A stretch of DNA of 64,000 nt, taken from positions 1,302,001 to 1,366,000 of the forward strand of contig OZ243980.1 in the NCBI GenBank assembly GCA_965214875.1. The letters run 5' to 3'. The notes beneath the pieces were generated by a model. The model was not told the origin of the DNA, searched no databases, and saw only the letters and a program-made list of their open reading frames with translations. Shown here one piece after another: positions 9,642 through 17,406 of this stretch. Both the position numbers and the translations under genes were made by a program. The first letter of the stretch is position 1; the number at the start of each line of letters is the position of its first letter. The DNA comes from CBDAUN01 sp965214875. Its GTDB lineage: Bacteria; Pseudomonadota; Gammaproteobacteria; Arenicellales; JAJDZL01.

Positions 9642-10465
9642 CACGTGTTGCCGCGATTCAACTCAATGCCAGCGACGATCAGGCGCAGAATCTGAGAAAG
9701 ACAGCCAAGCTGGTCGCCGAAGCGAAGCGTGAGGGTGCTGTCATTTGCGTTCTGCCTGAGTGCTTTGCGCTGATGCCTCGCGACGATGCGCAGCGCAAGC
9801 AAGCCGGCGAGCATCGGCAAGGAGGCGGCTTGGTCGAGAGTGCGCTTAGCCGAATGGCGAGCCAATTTTCGATGTGGATCATATCGGCAGGAATCTACAC
9901 AACTGCCGATAGGGAAGGTCTGGTGCGCAACAGCAGTTTTGTACATGATAGCCAGGGCAAGCAGATTGCACGCTACGACAAGATTCATCGCTTTGATGTG
10001 GCTTTGCCTGATGGTGAGCAATATTCGGAATCGCGCTATACCGAGCCCGGCGATAGGCTTGAGGTGGTAGATACGCCTGCCGGGGCTGTAGGGCTTTCGA
10101 TTTGCTACGATGTGCGGTTTCCGCAGCTATATCGGCGGCTTTGCGAGAGCGGCGCTACTTGGCTGGTGGTACCTTCTGCTTTTTCGAGGACAACCGGCCA
10201 TGCTCACTGGGAGGTGCTTTTGCGGGCGAGAGCGATTGAGAATGTCGCCTATGTTGTGGCTCCTGCGCTGCATGGCGAACACCCGGGCGGACGCCAGACC
10301 TACGGACATTCGATGATTGTCGATCCGTGGGGGACCGTGGTTGCAGTGCAAGCGCACGGAGATGGAGTTGTAGTATGGGATCTGGATGCGGAGCGCATCG
10401 AATCTCTTCGCGCATCATTCCCTGGCTGCTTGCGTCAAGCTTGTCTACGGCAATCGGATGGCTGA
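9638..10465 (+). CDS. Carbon-nitrogen hydrolase (Nit1 / omega-amidase-like)
   Basis: Nitrilase-superfamily amidase; members in this position act on deaminated glutathione or omega-amides. The 275-residue protein has the full catalytic triad context: glutamate in ICVLPECFAL (about residue 43), lysine in ARYDKIHRFD and cysteine in GLSICYDVRFPQLYR. The start is TTG at 9638 overlapping the stop of the upstream small gene. In related genomes this gene sits between yhdP and tldD; here tldD is displaced 15.7 kb downstream by the accessory island that begins right after this stop. The last ten residues are degenerate-looking, perhaps rewritten at the island junction. Confidence 0.93.
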   Translation: MTRVAAIQLNASDDQAQNLRKTAKLVAEAKREGAVICVLPECFALMPRDDAQRKQAGEHRQGGGLVESALSRMASQFSMWIISAGIYTTADREGLVRNSSFVHDSQGKQIARYDKIHRFDVALPDGEQYSESRYTEPGDRLEVVDTPAGAVGLSICYDVRFPQLYRRLCESGATWLVVPSAFSRTTGHAHWEVLLRARAIENVAYVVAPALHGEHPGGRQTYGHSMIVDPWGTVVAVQAHGDGVVVWDLDAERIESLRASFPGCLRQACLRQSDG

Positions 10466-10519
10466 GGCGGCGGATTTTCGAAGTCGGGCAAACCGGGGCG
10501 GGTTCGGTTATATTAACGT

Positions 10520-10586
10520 CCGCGCTTCGCCTCGGAGCGGCCGCTGATGGCTGGGGCTGATGCGGCTCTTGCTCCGAGAGGCGCGG
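10520..10586. other. GC-rich imperfect hairpin at island left border
   Basis: Two arms, 10520-10538 and 10571-10586, pair as CTCGGAGC/GCTCCGAG plus CCGCGC/GCGCGG with a small bulge. It lies between nit1 and the first glycosyltransferase gene. There is no T-run after it, so it is not an ordinary intrinsic terminator; it may be a leader structure or a border relic. Confidence 0.4.
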
Positions 10587-10611
10587 AGAATCGAAAGAAG
10601 TTGCCACGCGT

Positions 10612-11913
10612 ATGAATGATTTGAATCGGCCAGGCGGAGGCGGTCGCCATGTGGTGCTCGCGATCGACAGCATGAACGGCGGAGGGGCGGAACGGGTTTG
10701 TCTCGGGCTGGTCGCCCATCTGTTGCAAGGCTTCCATGTTGTCGATTTGCTGCTATGCCAGTTCCGCGGCCCGTTGCTTGCGGAGATTCCTGCCGGCGCG
10801 AACCTGTTCGCGTTTGGGAGCGGTTATGGCGACTGGCCATGCTCTGTGGCGGATGATCAAATTGTTCAACTAGGTACCCCCCCCCCTCGCGATTCGGCCG
10901 CCTCGTGGCCGGTAATCCTTAGACACATTGTCCCTCTTTGGCCGTATTGGCCGAGGAAGATTCCGCGCAAGGGCTATGTGCGCGTGCGGCGCAGCTTCGC
11001 CTTTGCGGAGTATTTCCTGCTCAGAAAGCCCGACGTGGGCTTGAGCTTTTCATCGGAAGCGTACTACCACCTTTTGGCAGGCATGCGGATCAGCGGCGTT
11101 TCGGTGCCGGTGGTCGCTTCGATCCGCAACTCGATCGCCAAGTCGAGCGGCTTCAATCGGCATCGCATCTACAAAAAGCTGCTGGGGCATTCGCGACGGG
11201 TGCATGCGAATTCGGTCAGCCTCAAGGACGAGGTGTCTTCGCTGGGGGTTGTCGAGGATGGCAGGATTGTCACGATCTACAACCCGTCGTGCCGCGAGGA
11301 GATCGGCGAGCTGGCCAAGGCTTCGCCCGAGCATGCCTGGCTGTCTGCGAAAGGGGATTCGGCCGACAGGGTGGTCTTGGCGGTCGGTCGGCTGGCCAGG
11401 CAGAAAAATCACGGGCTTTTGATCGACGCTTTTGCCGACATCGCGTCGGATGAGCGGCTGAAGCTGGTCATTCTCGGCGAGGGCGGCGAGCGCAAGCAGC
11501 TGGAGCGCCATGTCCGGTCGCTGGGCCTGTGCGGCCGCGTCGATCTAGCGGGCTGGAAGCGCAATCCCTACGCGTACATGAGTCGCTGCGAGGTGTTCGT
11601 GCTGTGCTCAGACTACGAGGGTTTGCCCAATGTGCTGATCGAGGCGCTGGCGTGCGGGTGCGCGATTGTGTCGACCGACTGCCGCCATGGGCCGGGCGAG
11701 ATCTTGGAAGGCGGGCGCTGGGGCAGGCTTGTGCCCGTCGGCGACCGGCAGGCGCTGGCTTCGGCGATCGCGCAGTCGCTGGGTGTCAAGCCGGATGGCG
11801 ATAGCTTGAGGCGCAGGGCATCGGACTTTCGCCCCGAGAAGATGCTGCCTCAGTATGAGCGGCTGATGGCCGGTGCCATGGCGGAGCCTGAGTTTACCGC
11901 GGGCGGGTGCTGA
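10612..11913 (+). CDS. GT4-family glycosyltransferase 1 (carries a C10 tract)
   Basis: GT-B fold transferase, probably adding a sugar to LPS core or another surface glycan at the inner membrane. The 433-residue protein has the N-terminal glycine-rich loop MNGGGAERV (residues 23-31), and the C-terminal donor-binding half with VVLAVGRLARQKNHGLL, LGEGGERKQLE, and the EX7E-type motif in DYEGLPNVLIEALACG. It is a paralogue of the genes at 12990 and 16072 but is visibly more GC-rich than either. A run of ten C (10877-10886) encodes TPPPR at residues 89-93; the gene is in frame as assembled, and gain or loss of one C would truncate the product soon after. Acceptor and sugar are unknown. Confidence 0.88.
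   Translation: MNDLNRPGGGGRHVVLAIDSMNGGGAERVCLGLVAHLLQGFHVVDLLLCQFRGPLLAEIPAGANLFAFGSGYGDWPCSVADDQIVQLGTPPPRDSAASWPVILRHIVPLWPYWPRKIPRKGYVRVRRSFAFAEYFLLRKPDVGLSFSSEAYYHLLAGMRISGVSVPVVASIRNSIAKSSGFNRHRIYKKLLGHSRRVHANSVSLKDEVSSLGVVEDGRIVTIYNPSCREEIGELAKASPEHAWLSAKGDSADRVVLAVGRLARQKNHGLLIDAFADIASDERLKLVILGEGGERKQLERHVRSLGLCGRVDLAGWKRNPYAYMSRCEVFVLCSDYEGLPNVLIEALACGCAIVSTDCRHGPGEILEGGRWGRLVPVGDRQALASAIAQSLGVKPDGDSLRRRASDFRPEKMLPQYERLMAGAMAEPEFTAGGC
10877..10886 (+). repeat. Poly-C tract, 10 bases, in GT4-1
   Basis: Ten consecutive C read in frame as part of ACC-CCC-CCC-CCT. One of five long G/C homopolymers in this cluster; slipped-strand mispairing would switch the gene off and on. Confidence 0.85.
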
Positions 11914-12034
11914 TGAGACGGCCGATCATTGAAGCGAAGTGCGTTATGAAAAACGCGAATACATTTATTGGCGCCTTTAGTTCACGGTCTGCAAACTCGT
12001 TGCCATTAGATTTCTAAACAGATTACAGAAACTG

Positions 12035-12848
12035 ATGCATATCCCTGTTTACGTTATTAATCTTGATCGTCGTCCAGACCGTTGGTTAAAGATGCGAGGT
12101 CAATTGAAGGATATTGGTTTAGCTTATGAAAGAATCGCTGCATTTGATTGGAGAAATGCTGCAATGCCGGTTTATTCGAAACAGCATCATCTTCGTTTTT
12201 TTGGAAATGTTCAAAAAACAGTTGAGGGGGGGGGGTAAGTCCTTTAGCTTGGGAGCACAAGCCTGTACTCACAGTCATTACTCCGCACTAGAGCGTTTCA
12301 GAAAGAGTAAACGCTTCGCATGCTTAATTCTTGAAGATGACGTTGAATTGTCTCCGTCTATTGTCAACATGTTAAATGAAAGCTCTTGGAGTTATCCAGG
12401 TCACGGAGTAATTAGTTTAGAGGTTACATGGCCCGGTTCATACATGCAAGGACTACCGGTTGGCCGAACAAGTTGCGGAAGAGAAATTAGCGAATCTTTA
12501 GGTGGCATTGGTGGTAGTGGAGCGTATCTTGTATCTCAGGATGGTGCGTCAATTATCTTGAAATCGAAGTCAAAGCTGGCCATGCCAATGGACCGGTTGC
12601 TCTATGAGGTTCGAAGTTCGCCAACCGCACGGCGTTTGGCACCACTTCAAGTTAACCCTGGTTTCGCTCGCCAAATTGTCACTGATAAAGATTCAGACAT
12701 TGCCCCTACAGTAAAGTCTCCGGATTTCGCGCGTTTTTATCGGAAACGGCTTTCAAATCGCATTACGCGAATTCCATATCAAATTAGGTGTTTGCGAATG
12801 AAGATGCTGGGAGAGACACAAAGGGTGCGGCTTTTTTTCCAATATTGA
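12035..12848 (+). CDS. GT25-family glycosyltransferase 1, out of frame at a G10 tract (phase OFF)
   Basis: Family 25 transferases add sugars to lipooligosaccharide. The N-terminal part (12035-12238) carries IPVYVINLDRRPDRW and stops at TAA just after ten G (12226-12235). The remainder, with the LILEDDVEL acidic motif, the SRTSxGRE-like VGRTSCGREIS and the typical C terminus, continues in the next frame to 12848. With nine or twelve G the two parts would join as a protein of about 270 residues, the same size and order as the intact paralogue at 15241. I therefore read it as a phase-variable gene caught in the OFF state; a sequencing error in the run or a true pseudogene are alternatives. AT-rich compared with the gene before it. 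Confidence 0.82.
12044..12085 (+). repeat. 42-base identical block shared by the two GT25 genes, copy 1
   Basis: These 42 bases, codons 4-17 of GT25-1, are identical to 15253-15294 in GT25-2. Identity stops abruptly on both sides while the proteins stay related, so it looks like a recombination or conversion tract. Confidence 0.85.
12226..12235 (+). repeat. Poly-G tract, 10 bases, in GT25-1
   Basis: Ten G at residues 64-67. Reading through it as assembled leads straight to a TAA; run lengths of 9 or 12 restore the downstream frame (GGGKS...). Confidence 0.88.
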
Positions 12849-12989
12849 CGTTTCGTCGATCTATCGCAAATAGATTTCAGTCTGTTATTCACATCCTACT
12901 CCCCAAGCTAGCTTGTTCAAAATATGTTTGATCCAACAGCAATGTGCTATGAGGGGTTCCAGGCGGCCAAAGCCAAAAGACGACAATAA

Positions 12990-14306
12990 ATGATCGACGA
13001 GAACAACAAAATCATCTCCGGCTCGACAAAATGTCGTGTTTGCATAGTTATCACTTCAATGACGGGGGGGGGTGCAGAATACATGACTCTTGAGATCATA
13101 AAGTACTTGTTGCAAAAACGCTACGATGTGGACTTAGTGATTCGCGAGTTTTTTGGACCGCTACTCGAACATATCCCTGCAAGGACCAACCTTGTTGTGG
13201 TTGATCGAAATTACGCCAAAAGAAAATCACGATGGCAGTGCTCCGTACCTCCCGAAAACTTCTATATCGCACGCTCAACCGGCAAAATCAAGATTTTTCG
13301 CCATTTGCGCTATCTTGTTCCAAACTGGCCCCTCGGAATGAAAGTGCTTCCACGAAGGGCAAATCGATACGTAGTTTATGCATGCGATATCGCCGATTAT
13401 CTTGAAGATATGCGTCCGAAAATAGCGATGTCGATTTTGCCAAACGATTTTCTTTGCCTATATTTGGGTTTGTCGATTAGTCGGATTCCTGCGGTATTGA
13501 TATGTTCGATAAGAAACAATATCTATCCTAGCTCTTTGGAACATAACCGAAAAAGAGCTTGCCAAATATTCACAAAAATTCTATGCAAAGCAGATCATGT
13601 ACATACTGTTTCAGAAGGAATAAAGTCTGCGATTATTGCAGGAAACCTATGCCCGAGCAGCAGAGTTACAACAATCTACAACCCTGCCAAGCGTACAAAT
13701 ATTGAAACACTAGCAGAAGAAAAAACTAATCACCAATGGGTAGAAAAAAAAGTCGATCTTAATTTGAGAATAGTCCTCGCGGTGGGCAACTTAAGAAAAG
13801 CAAAGAACCACAAGTTGCTGGTCAACGCTTTCGTAGGAGTTCATGCAAAATTTGAAAACGCAAAATTAATTATTTTGGGTGAGGGAGGCGAGCGCGAGAA
13901 TCTAGAAAGACAAGTTGACTCATTGGATATGTCAGACCATATTTCTCTCCCGGGCTGGACTGCGAATCCATTTGTGTATATGAAACATTGCGATGTCTTT
14001 GTTTTGTCATCTGACTACGAAGGATTTGGCAACGTGCTGGTCGAAGCACTGCTATGCGGTTGCAATATCGTGTCTACCGATTGCCCACATGGGCCGAGAG
14101 AAATTTTGGACAACGAAAAATATGGAAGACTTATCCCCGTATATGACCAGAACGCGATGACCAAAGCTATTAATGATGCGTTGAACGAAACTCCACCGGT
14201 CTCCTTGCTCCAAAGACGTGCCGAGTCGTTTGGTATTTCGAAGATTGGACTACAGTTTGAAAAGCTTTTCGCAGGTGCATTAGCGGACTATCGTTCGAAA
14301 ATTTGA
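12990..14306 (+). CDS. GT4-family glycosyltransferase 2 (G9 tract in its glycine loop)
   Basis: A 438-residue GT-B transferase, paralogue of GT4-1 and GT4-3. Landmarks: N-terminal loop SMTGGGAEYM, LAVGNLRKAKNHKLLVNAF, LGEGGERENLE, LPGWTANPF, and the donor-site segment DYEGFGNVLVEALLCG followed by STDCPHGPREIL. The nine-G run (13064-13072) encodes the GGGA loop itself (residues 25-28), the place where the two paralogues use mixed glycine codons. In frame as assembled; a one-base slip would remove almost the whole protein. Codon use is AT-rich. Start ATG at 12990; the ribosome-binding site is weak. Confidence 0.88.
   Translation: MIDENNKIISGSTKCRVCIVITSMTGGGAEYMTLEIIKYLLQKRYDVDLVIREFFGPLLEHIPARTNLVVVDRNYAKRKSRWQCSVPPENFYIARSTGKIKIFRHLRYLVPNWPLGMKVLPRRANRYVVYACDIADYLEDMRPKIAMSILPNDFLCLYLGLSISRIPAVLICSIRNNIYPSSLEHNRKRACQIFTKILCKADHVHTVSEGIKSAIIAGNLCPSSRVTTIYNPAKRTNIETLAEEKTNHQWVEKKVDLNLRIVLAVGNLRKAKNHKLLVNAFVGVHAKFENAKLIILGEGGERENLERQVDSLDMSDHISLPGWTANPFVYMKHCDVFVLSSDYEGFGNVLVEALLCGCNIVSTDCPHGPREILDNEKYGRLIPVYDQNAMTKAINDALNETPPVSLLQRRAESFGISKIGLQFEKLFAGALADYRSKI
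13064..13072 (+). repeat. Poly-G tract, 9 bases, in GT4-2
   Basis: Nine G spanning ACG-GGG-GGG-GGT at residues 24-27, inside the conserved glycine-rich loop. In frame as assembled. Confidence 0.87.
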
Positions 14307-14342
14307 AATAAGAATAACCCCAATCATATTCGTGTGGTTTAG

Positions 14343-15188
14343 GTGAAAGTTCAACCAATGTCAATGGACCCATATACTGTTGCAATTACCTCCTGTGGGC
14401 GATTTGATCTACTGATCCAAACTTTGGAGTCACTGTTGCCTCGCCTGGAAGGAAACGTTAAAAAAATAGTGATTATCGAAGATTGTGGTAATACAGTGCC
14501 GCAAAAAGTCATTGAAAAAATTCGATTGTTGACAAATTTCGAATTGATTACAAACCCAACTCGAATCGGACAACTCCGATCTATCGATAAGCTTTATTCA
14601 CGAATAGAAACTGATTGGCTATTCCATTGCGAAGACGATTGGGAGTTTTTTTCCACCGGTTTCATATCCGATTCTTTCGACATTATGCGTCAATTTGACA
14701 GCTGTTCAAAAGTTGGAATACGTGGTGTTTACAAATCATCTACCAAGCAAAAATTCATGCCGAAACTCAAAACTGACAAGGGAATAGCATATTACGTTGG
14801 TAGCGCAAACTATCCGTATTCAGGCTTTAACTTTAACCCTGGTTTATCAAGAATGCGGGACTATAGAATTGTCGGGCCATATTCAAATCTAGTCGCTAGG
14901 TCAAGTCGGCATCACAGTGGTGAGAAAATCGTTTCGTATGCCTATCTTGAACTCGGTTACCGAACAATTACGCTAGAGAAACCCTATATCCAGCACATAG
15001 GTGGCGGCATTAGGAAGACCAAATATCTCGCGCGAGCAACTGTGCCAGAGAGAGTTAAGTATTCATTCGCAAAGAGGGTGGTGCCGATGATATGGAAAAT
15101 CAACAAATTCAATGATCCTATGTCAAAGGTTCGTCGCCGATTTAACCAGGTGCGTCCAACCATGCAAAATTGGCAAACTTGGGAATGA
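14343..15188 (+). CDS. GT2-like glycosyltransferase
   Basis: A 281-residue GT-A-type transferase. The N terminus has YTVAITSCGRFDLLIQTLES, the nucleotide-sugar binding start of the fold, then VIIEDCGN and an acidic FHCEDDWEF that fits the metal-binding DXD position; FNFNPGLSRM lies in the acceptor half. It carries no long G/C run, unlike its neighbours on both sides. Start GTG at 14343; ATG at 14361 is an alternative. It lies between GT4-2 and GT25-2 on the same strand, presumably in the same glycan pathway. Confidence 0.78.
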   Translation: MKVQPMSMDPYTVAITSCGRFDLLIQTLESLLPRLEGNVKKIVIIEDCGNTVPQKVIEKIRLLTNFELITNPTRIGQLRSIDKLYSRIETDWLFHCEDDWEFFSTGFISDSFDIMRQFDSCSKVGIRGVYKSSTKQKFMPKLKTDKGIAYYVGSANYPYSGFNFNPGLSRMRDYRIVGPYSNLVARSSRHHSGEKIVSYAYLELGYRTITLEKPYIQHIGGGIRKTKYLARATVPERVKYSFAKRVVPMIWKINKFNDPMSKVRRRFNQVRPTMQNWQTWE

Positions 15189-15240
15189 GCGCTTTAGTTC
15201 ATGATTTGCAAAAAAGTCAAAACTGAAAAGGCCACCAAAA

Positions 15241-16044
15241 ATGGTACAAATTCCTGTTTACGTTATTAATCTTGATCGTCGTCCAGACCGTTGGAGTTCG
15301 GTATCCACTGATCTCGATGTTTTAGGCATTCAATATCAGCGCGTGTCAGCTATTGATGCCGAAGAGCTAGCTCGCAAAAGTGCTAATGTTGGAATAGAAC
15401 AAAGGCGATTATCGTCAAGCTTGATCAGCATGGGCTGTTCAGCATCTGCTCTCAGTCACTTTAAAGCTATGAAGCAGTTCACTCAATCCAATCATCAATT
15501 TGCACTGATACTGGAAGATGATGTTCAACTTGCTAGTGATTTGCCTGAGTTGCTCAAATCCTATGATTGGTTTCCAAAATCTCACGCGGTTGTGAATCTT
15601 GAAGTAAATACGGAGACAGCTTACTTGCTGGGCCAACCCGTTAGCAGAACATCAAGCGGTCGTGAATTGCGTGAAATGTTTCGATTTCAGTATGGAGGAG
15701 GTGCAGCCGCATATTTTATTTCTCGAGAAGGGGCACTAATCGCGCAAAAAGAAGGCGGAAATCTGGAATTACAAATTTCGCACCGTTTATTCGACATGTC
15801 ATACTCAAAAACTTCGCGCCGATTGCGTCCGATCCAGGTCGTTCCCGCAATGGCACGTCAAAAACGCTTAAATGGGGGGGGCAAGTCCGATATTGCTCAT
15901 TGGGAAAATCCGAAGTTATGGAAAATAAAGCAAAAGACTGCATTAAATCGAATTAGGCGTTTTCCCTTTCGTTTAAAGCTAATAGGTCTCAGGATAACGG
16001 GCAAAGCGAAGAAAATCCATCTTGGTTTTGTTGATCAATTGTAG
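15241..16044 (+). CDS. GT25-family glycosyltransferase 2 (G8 tract)
   Basis: Intact 267-residue member of the LPS GT25 family: IPVYVINLDRRPDRW at the N terminus, MGCSASALSHFKAMK, LILEDDVQL acidic motif near residue 96, VSRTSSGRELRE in the middle, and a basic C terminus. A run of eight G (15874-15881) encodes GGG at residues 212-214, well after the catalytic core, so a slip would replace the last 55 residues rather than remove activity outright. In frame as assembled. Paralogue of the out-of-frame gene at 12035. Start ATG at 15241. Confidence 0.87.
   Translation: MVQIPVYVINLDRRPDRWSSVSTDLDVLGIQYQRVSAIDAEELARKSANVGIEQRRLSSSLISMGCSASALSHFKAMKQFTQSNHQFALILEDDVQLASDLPELLKSYDWFPKSHAVVNLEVNTETAYLLGQPVSRTSSGRELREMFRFQYGGGAAAYFISREGALIAQKEGGNLELQISHRLFDMSYSKTSRRLRPIQVVPAMARQKRLNGGGKSDIAHWENPKLWKIKQKTALNRIRRFPFRLKLIGLRITGKAKKIHLGFVDQL
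15253..15294 (+). repeat. 42-base identical block shared by the two GT25 genes, copy 2
   Basis: Identical over 42 bases to 12044-12085; see that entry. Confidence 0.85.
15874..15881 (+). repeat. Poly-G tract, 8 bases, in GT25-2
   Basis: Eight G encoding GGG, followed by CAAGTCC; the G10 tract of GT25-1 is followed by the very similar TAAGTCC although it lies at a different place in the protein. Confidence 0.82.
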
Positions 16045-16071
16045 CCTTTGTTCTGTATAGGAGAATTGTCA

Positions 16072-17406
16072 ATGGAGCCAACCGGGCATGCTAGAGCAAA
16101 TTCCGATGATAAACGGGTAAAAAAACATCTTTCGTTTGTAGTTGCTTCAATGGCTGGAGGAGGGGCGGAGCGTTCAACCATTGAATTGGTCAAGTATCTA
16201 GCGATATTGAACTACAAAGTTGATCTAGTAATTCGGAATTTCACAGGTCCATTACTTCAAGAGCTTCCGAACAACGTGCATATTGTTGTCACAGATAAGT
16301 ATTTTGCTTCACGCAAGTTTGAATGGGCATGCTCTATACCCAGTGAAAGAATAATGTGGGTATGCAAGTCAGATTCTGTTAAGTTTCTCGATTTCACACG
16401 CCACGTTATACTTTGCTGGCCACTAGGATTGAGAGTGATACCAAGAGCTTCTAATCGATACGTGACTAGCTCTTATTCCTTATCCGAGTATTTTGCGACC
16501 AGTAAACCTGACATTGTTGTGGCGACTCTGGCAAACGATTTTTTTTGTTCAATTGTTGGCCTGCGTATAGCACAGATTAATACGATAGTAGTTTGTTCGA
16601 TTCATGGTACATTAGCCTATCGTCGCAATACTCTTAAACGTTTGAGAGCTTATCAAATCTATAAACGTCTATTGGGAAAGGCGGATTGGGTGCACACCGT
16701 ATCCGAGGGTTCAAGGATTGAGCTGGTCACACATGAATTATGTTCAAAATATAAAGCATCTACAATCTATAACGCAGTTGCTCGCCCCGAGATCAAAAAA
16801 CTTTCTGTGCAGATTTCAAACCATGAATGGGTTGACCGGAGTGTAAGGGGGGGGGGGGTAGATAAATTAGTACTTGCTGTAGGTAGCCTAACGCGGGTTA
16901 AAAATCACAATTTGTTAGTGGATGCATTTGCTGCTGTTGCTCAGACGACAAATGCAAAGTTGATAATTCTGGGTGAAGGTGAGGAGAGGGAAAAAATCGA
17001 ACATCAGGTGCATGATTTGAAGATCGGAGATCTTGTTTCTTTGCCTGGATGGGTCGCAAATCCTTTCCCTTTCATGCGAAGATGCGATGTGTTCGTGCTT
17101 TCGTCATTAAGTGAAGGACTTCCGAATGTTCTGATTGAAGCACTTTTTTGTGGTTGTAGCATAGTGTCCACAGATTGCCCGTATGGCCCACGAGAAATTT
17201 TGGAAAACGGGAAATATGGAACTCTTGTGCCCAGCGACGATGAAGGTACTTTAGCCGAAGCGATTCGACAAATGCTGGAGCAACCTCTTCCTGAGAGTCT
17301 CCAAAAGCAAAGAGCTGCTAGATTCACCATGAATAGAATAGGGCCGGAGTATGTGAATTTGTTCGAAAGTCTATATGAACAACGTAAATTTAGTGAAATC
17401 TCGTGA
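16072..17406 (+). CDS. GT4-family glycosyltransferase 3 (G12 tract)
   Basis: A 444-residue GT-B transferase with loop MAGGGAERS, then LAVGSLTRVKNHNLLVDAF, LGEGEEREKIE, LPGWVANPF and SEGLPNVLIEALFCG plus STDCPYGPREIL. I prefer ATG at 16072, which has AGGAG eight bases upstream, over an in-frame TTG at 16048. The twelve-G run (16847-16858) encodes RGGGV at residues 259-262, between the two Rossmann halves; it is the longest of the five tracts and in frame as assembled. The stop overlaps the next gene by four bases (GTGA), so translation of the ATP-grasp protein is likely coupled and would also respond to the switch. Confidence 0.88.
   Translation: MEPTGHARANSDDKRVKKHLSFVVASMAGGGAERSTIELVKYLAILNYKVDLVIRNFTGPLLQELPNNVHIVVTDKYFASRKFEWACSIPSERIMWVCKSDSVKFLDFTRHVILCWPLGLRVIPRASNRYVTSSYSLSEYFATSKPDIVVATLANDFFCSIVGLRIAQINTIVVCSIHGTLAYRRNTLKRLRAYQIYKRLLGKADWVHTVSEGSRIELVTHELCSKYKASTIYNAVARPEIKKLSVQISNHEWVDRSVRGGGVDKLVLAVGSLTRVKNHNLLVDAFAAVAQTTNAKLIILGEGEEREKIEHQVHDLKIGDLVSLPGWVANPFPFMRRCDVFVLSSLSEGLPNVLIEALFCGCSIVSTDCPYGPREILENGKYGTLVPSDDEGTLAEAIRQMLEQPLPESLQKQRAARFTMNRIGPEYVNLFESLYEQRKFSEIS
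16847..16858 (+). repeat. Poly-G tract, 12 bases, in GT4-3
   Basis: Twelve G read as AGG-GGG-GGG-GGG-GTA. Longest homopolymer of the cluster and therefore the one expected to slip most often. Confidence 0.88.
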
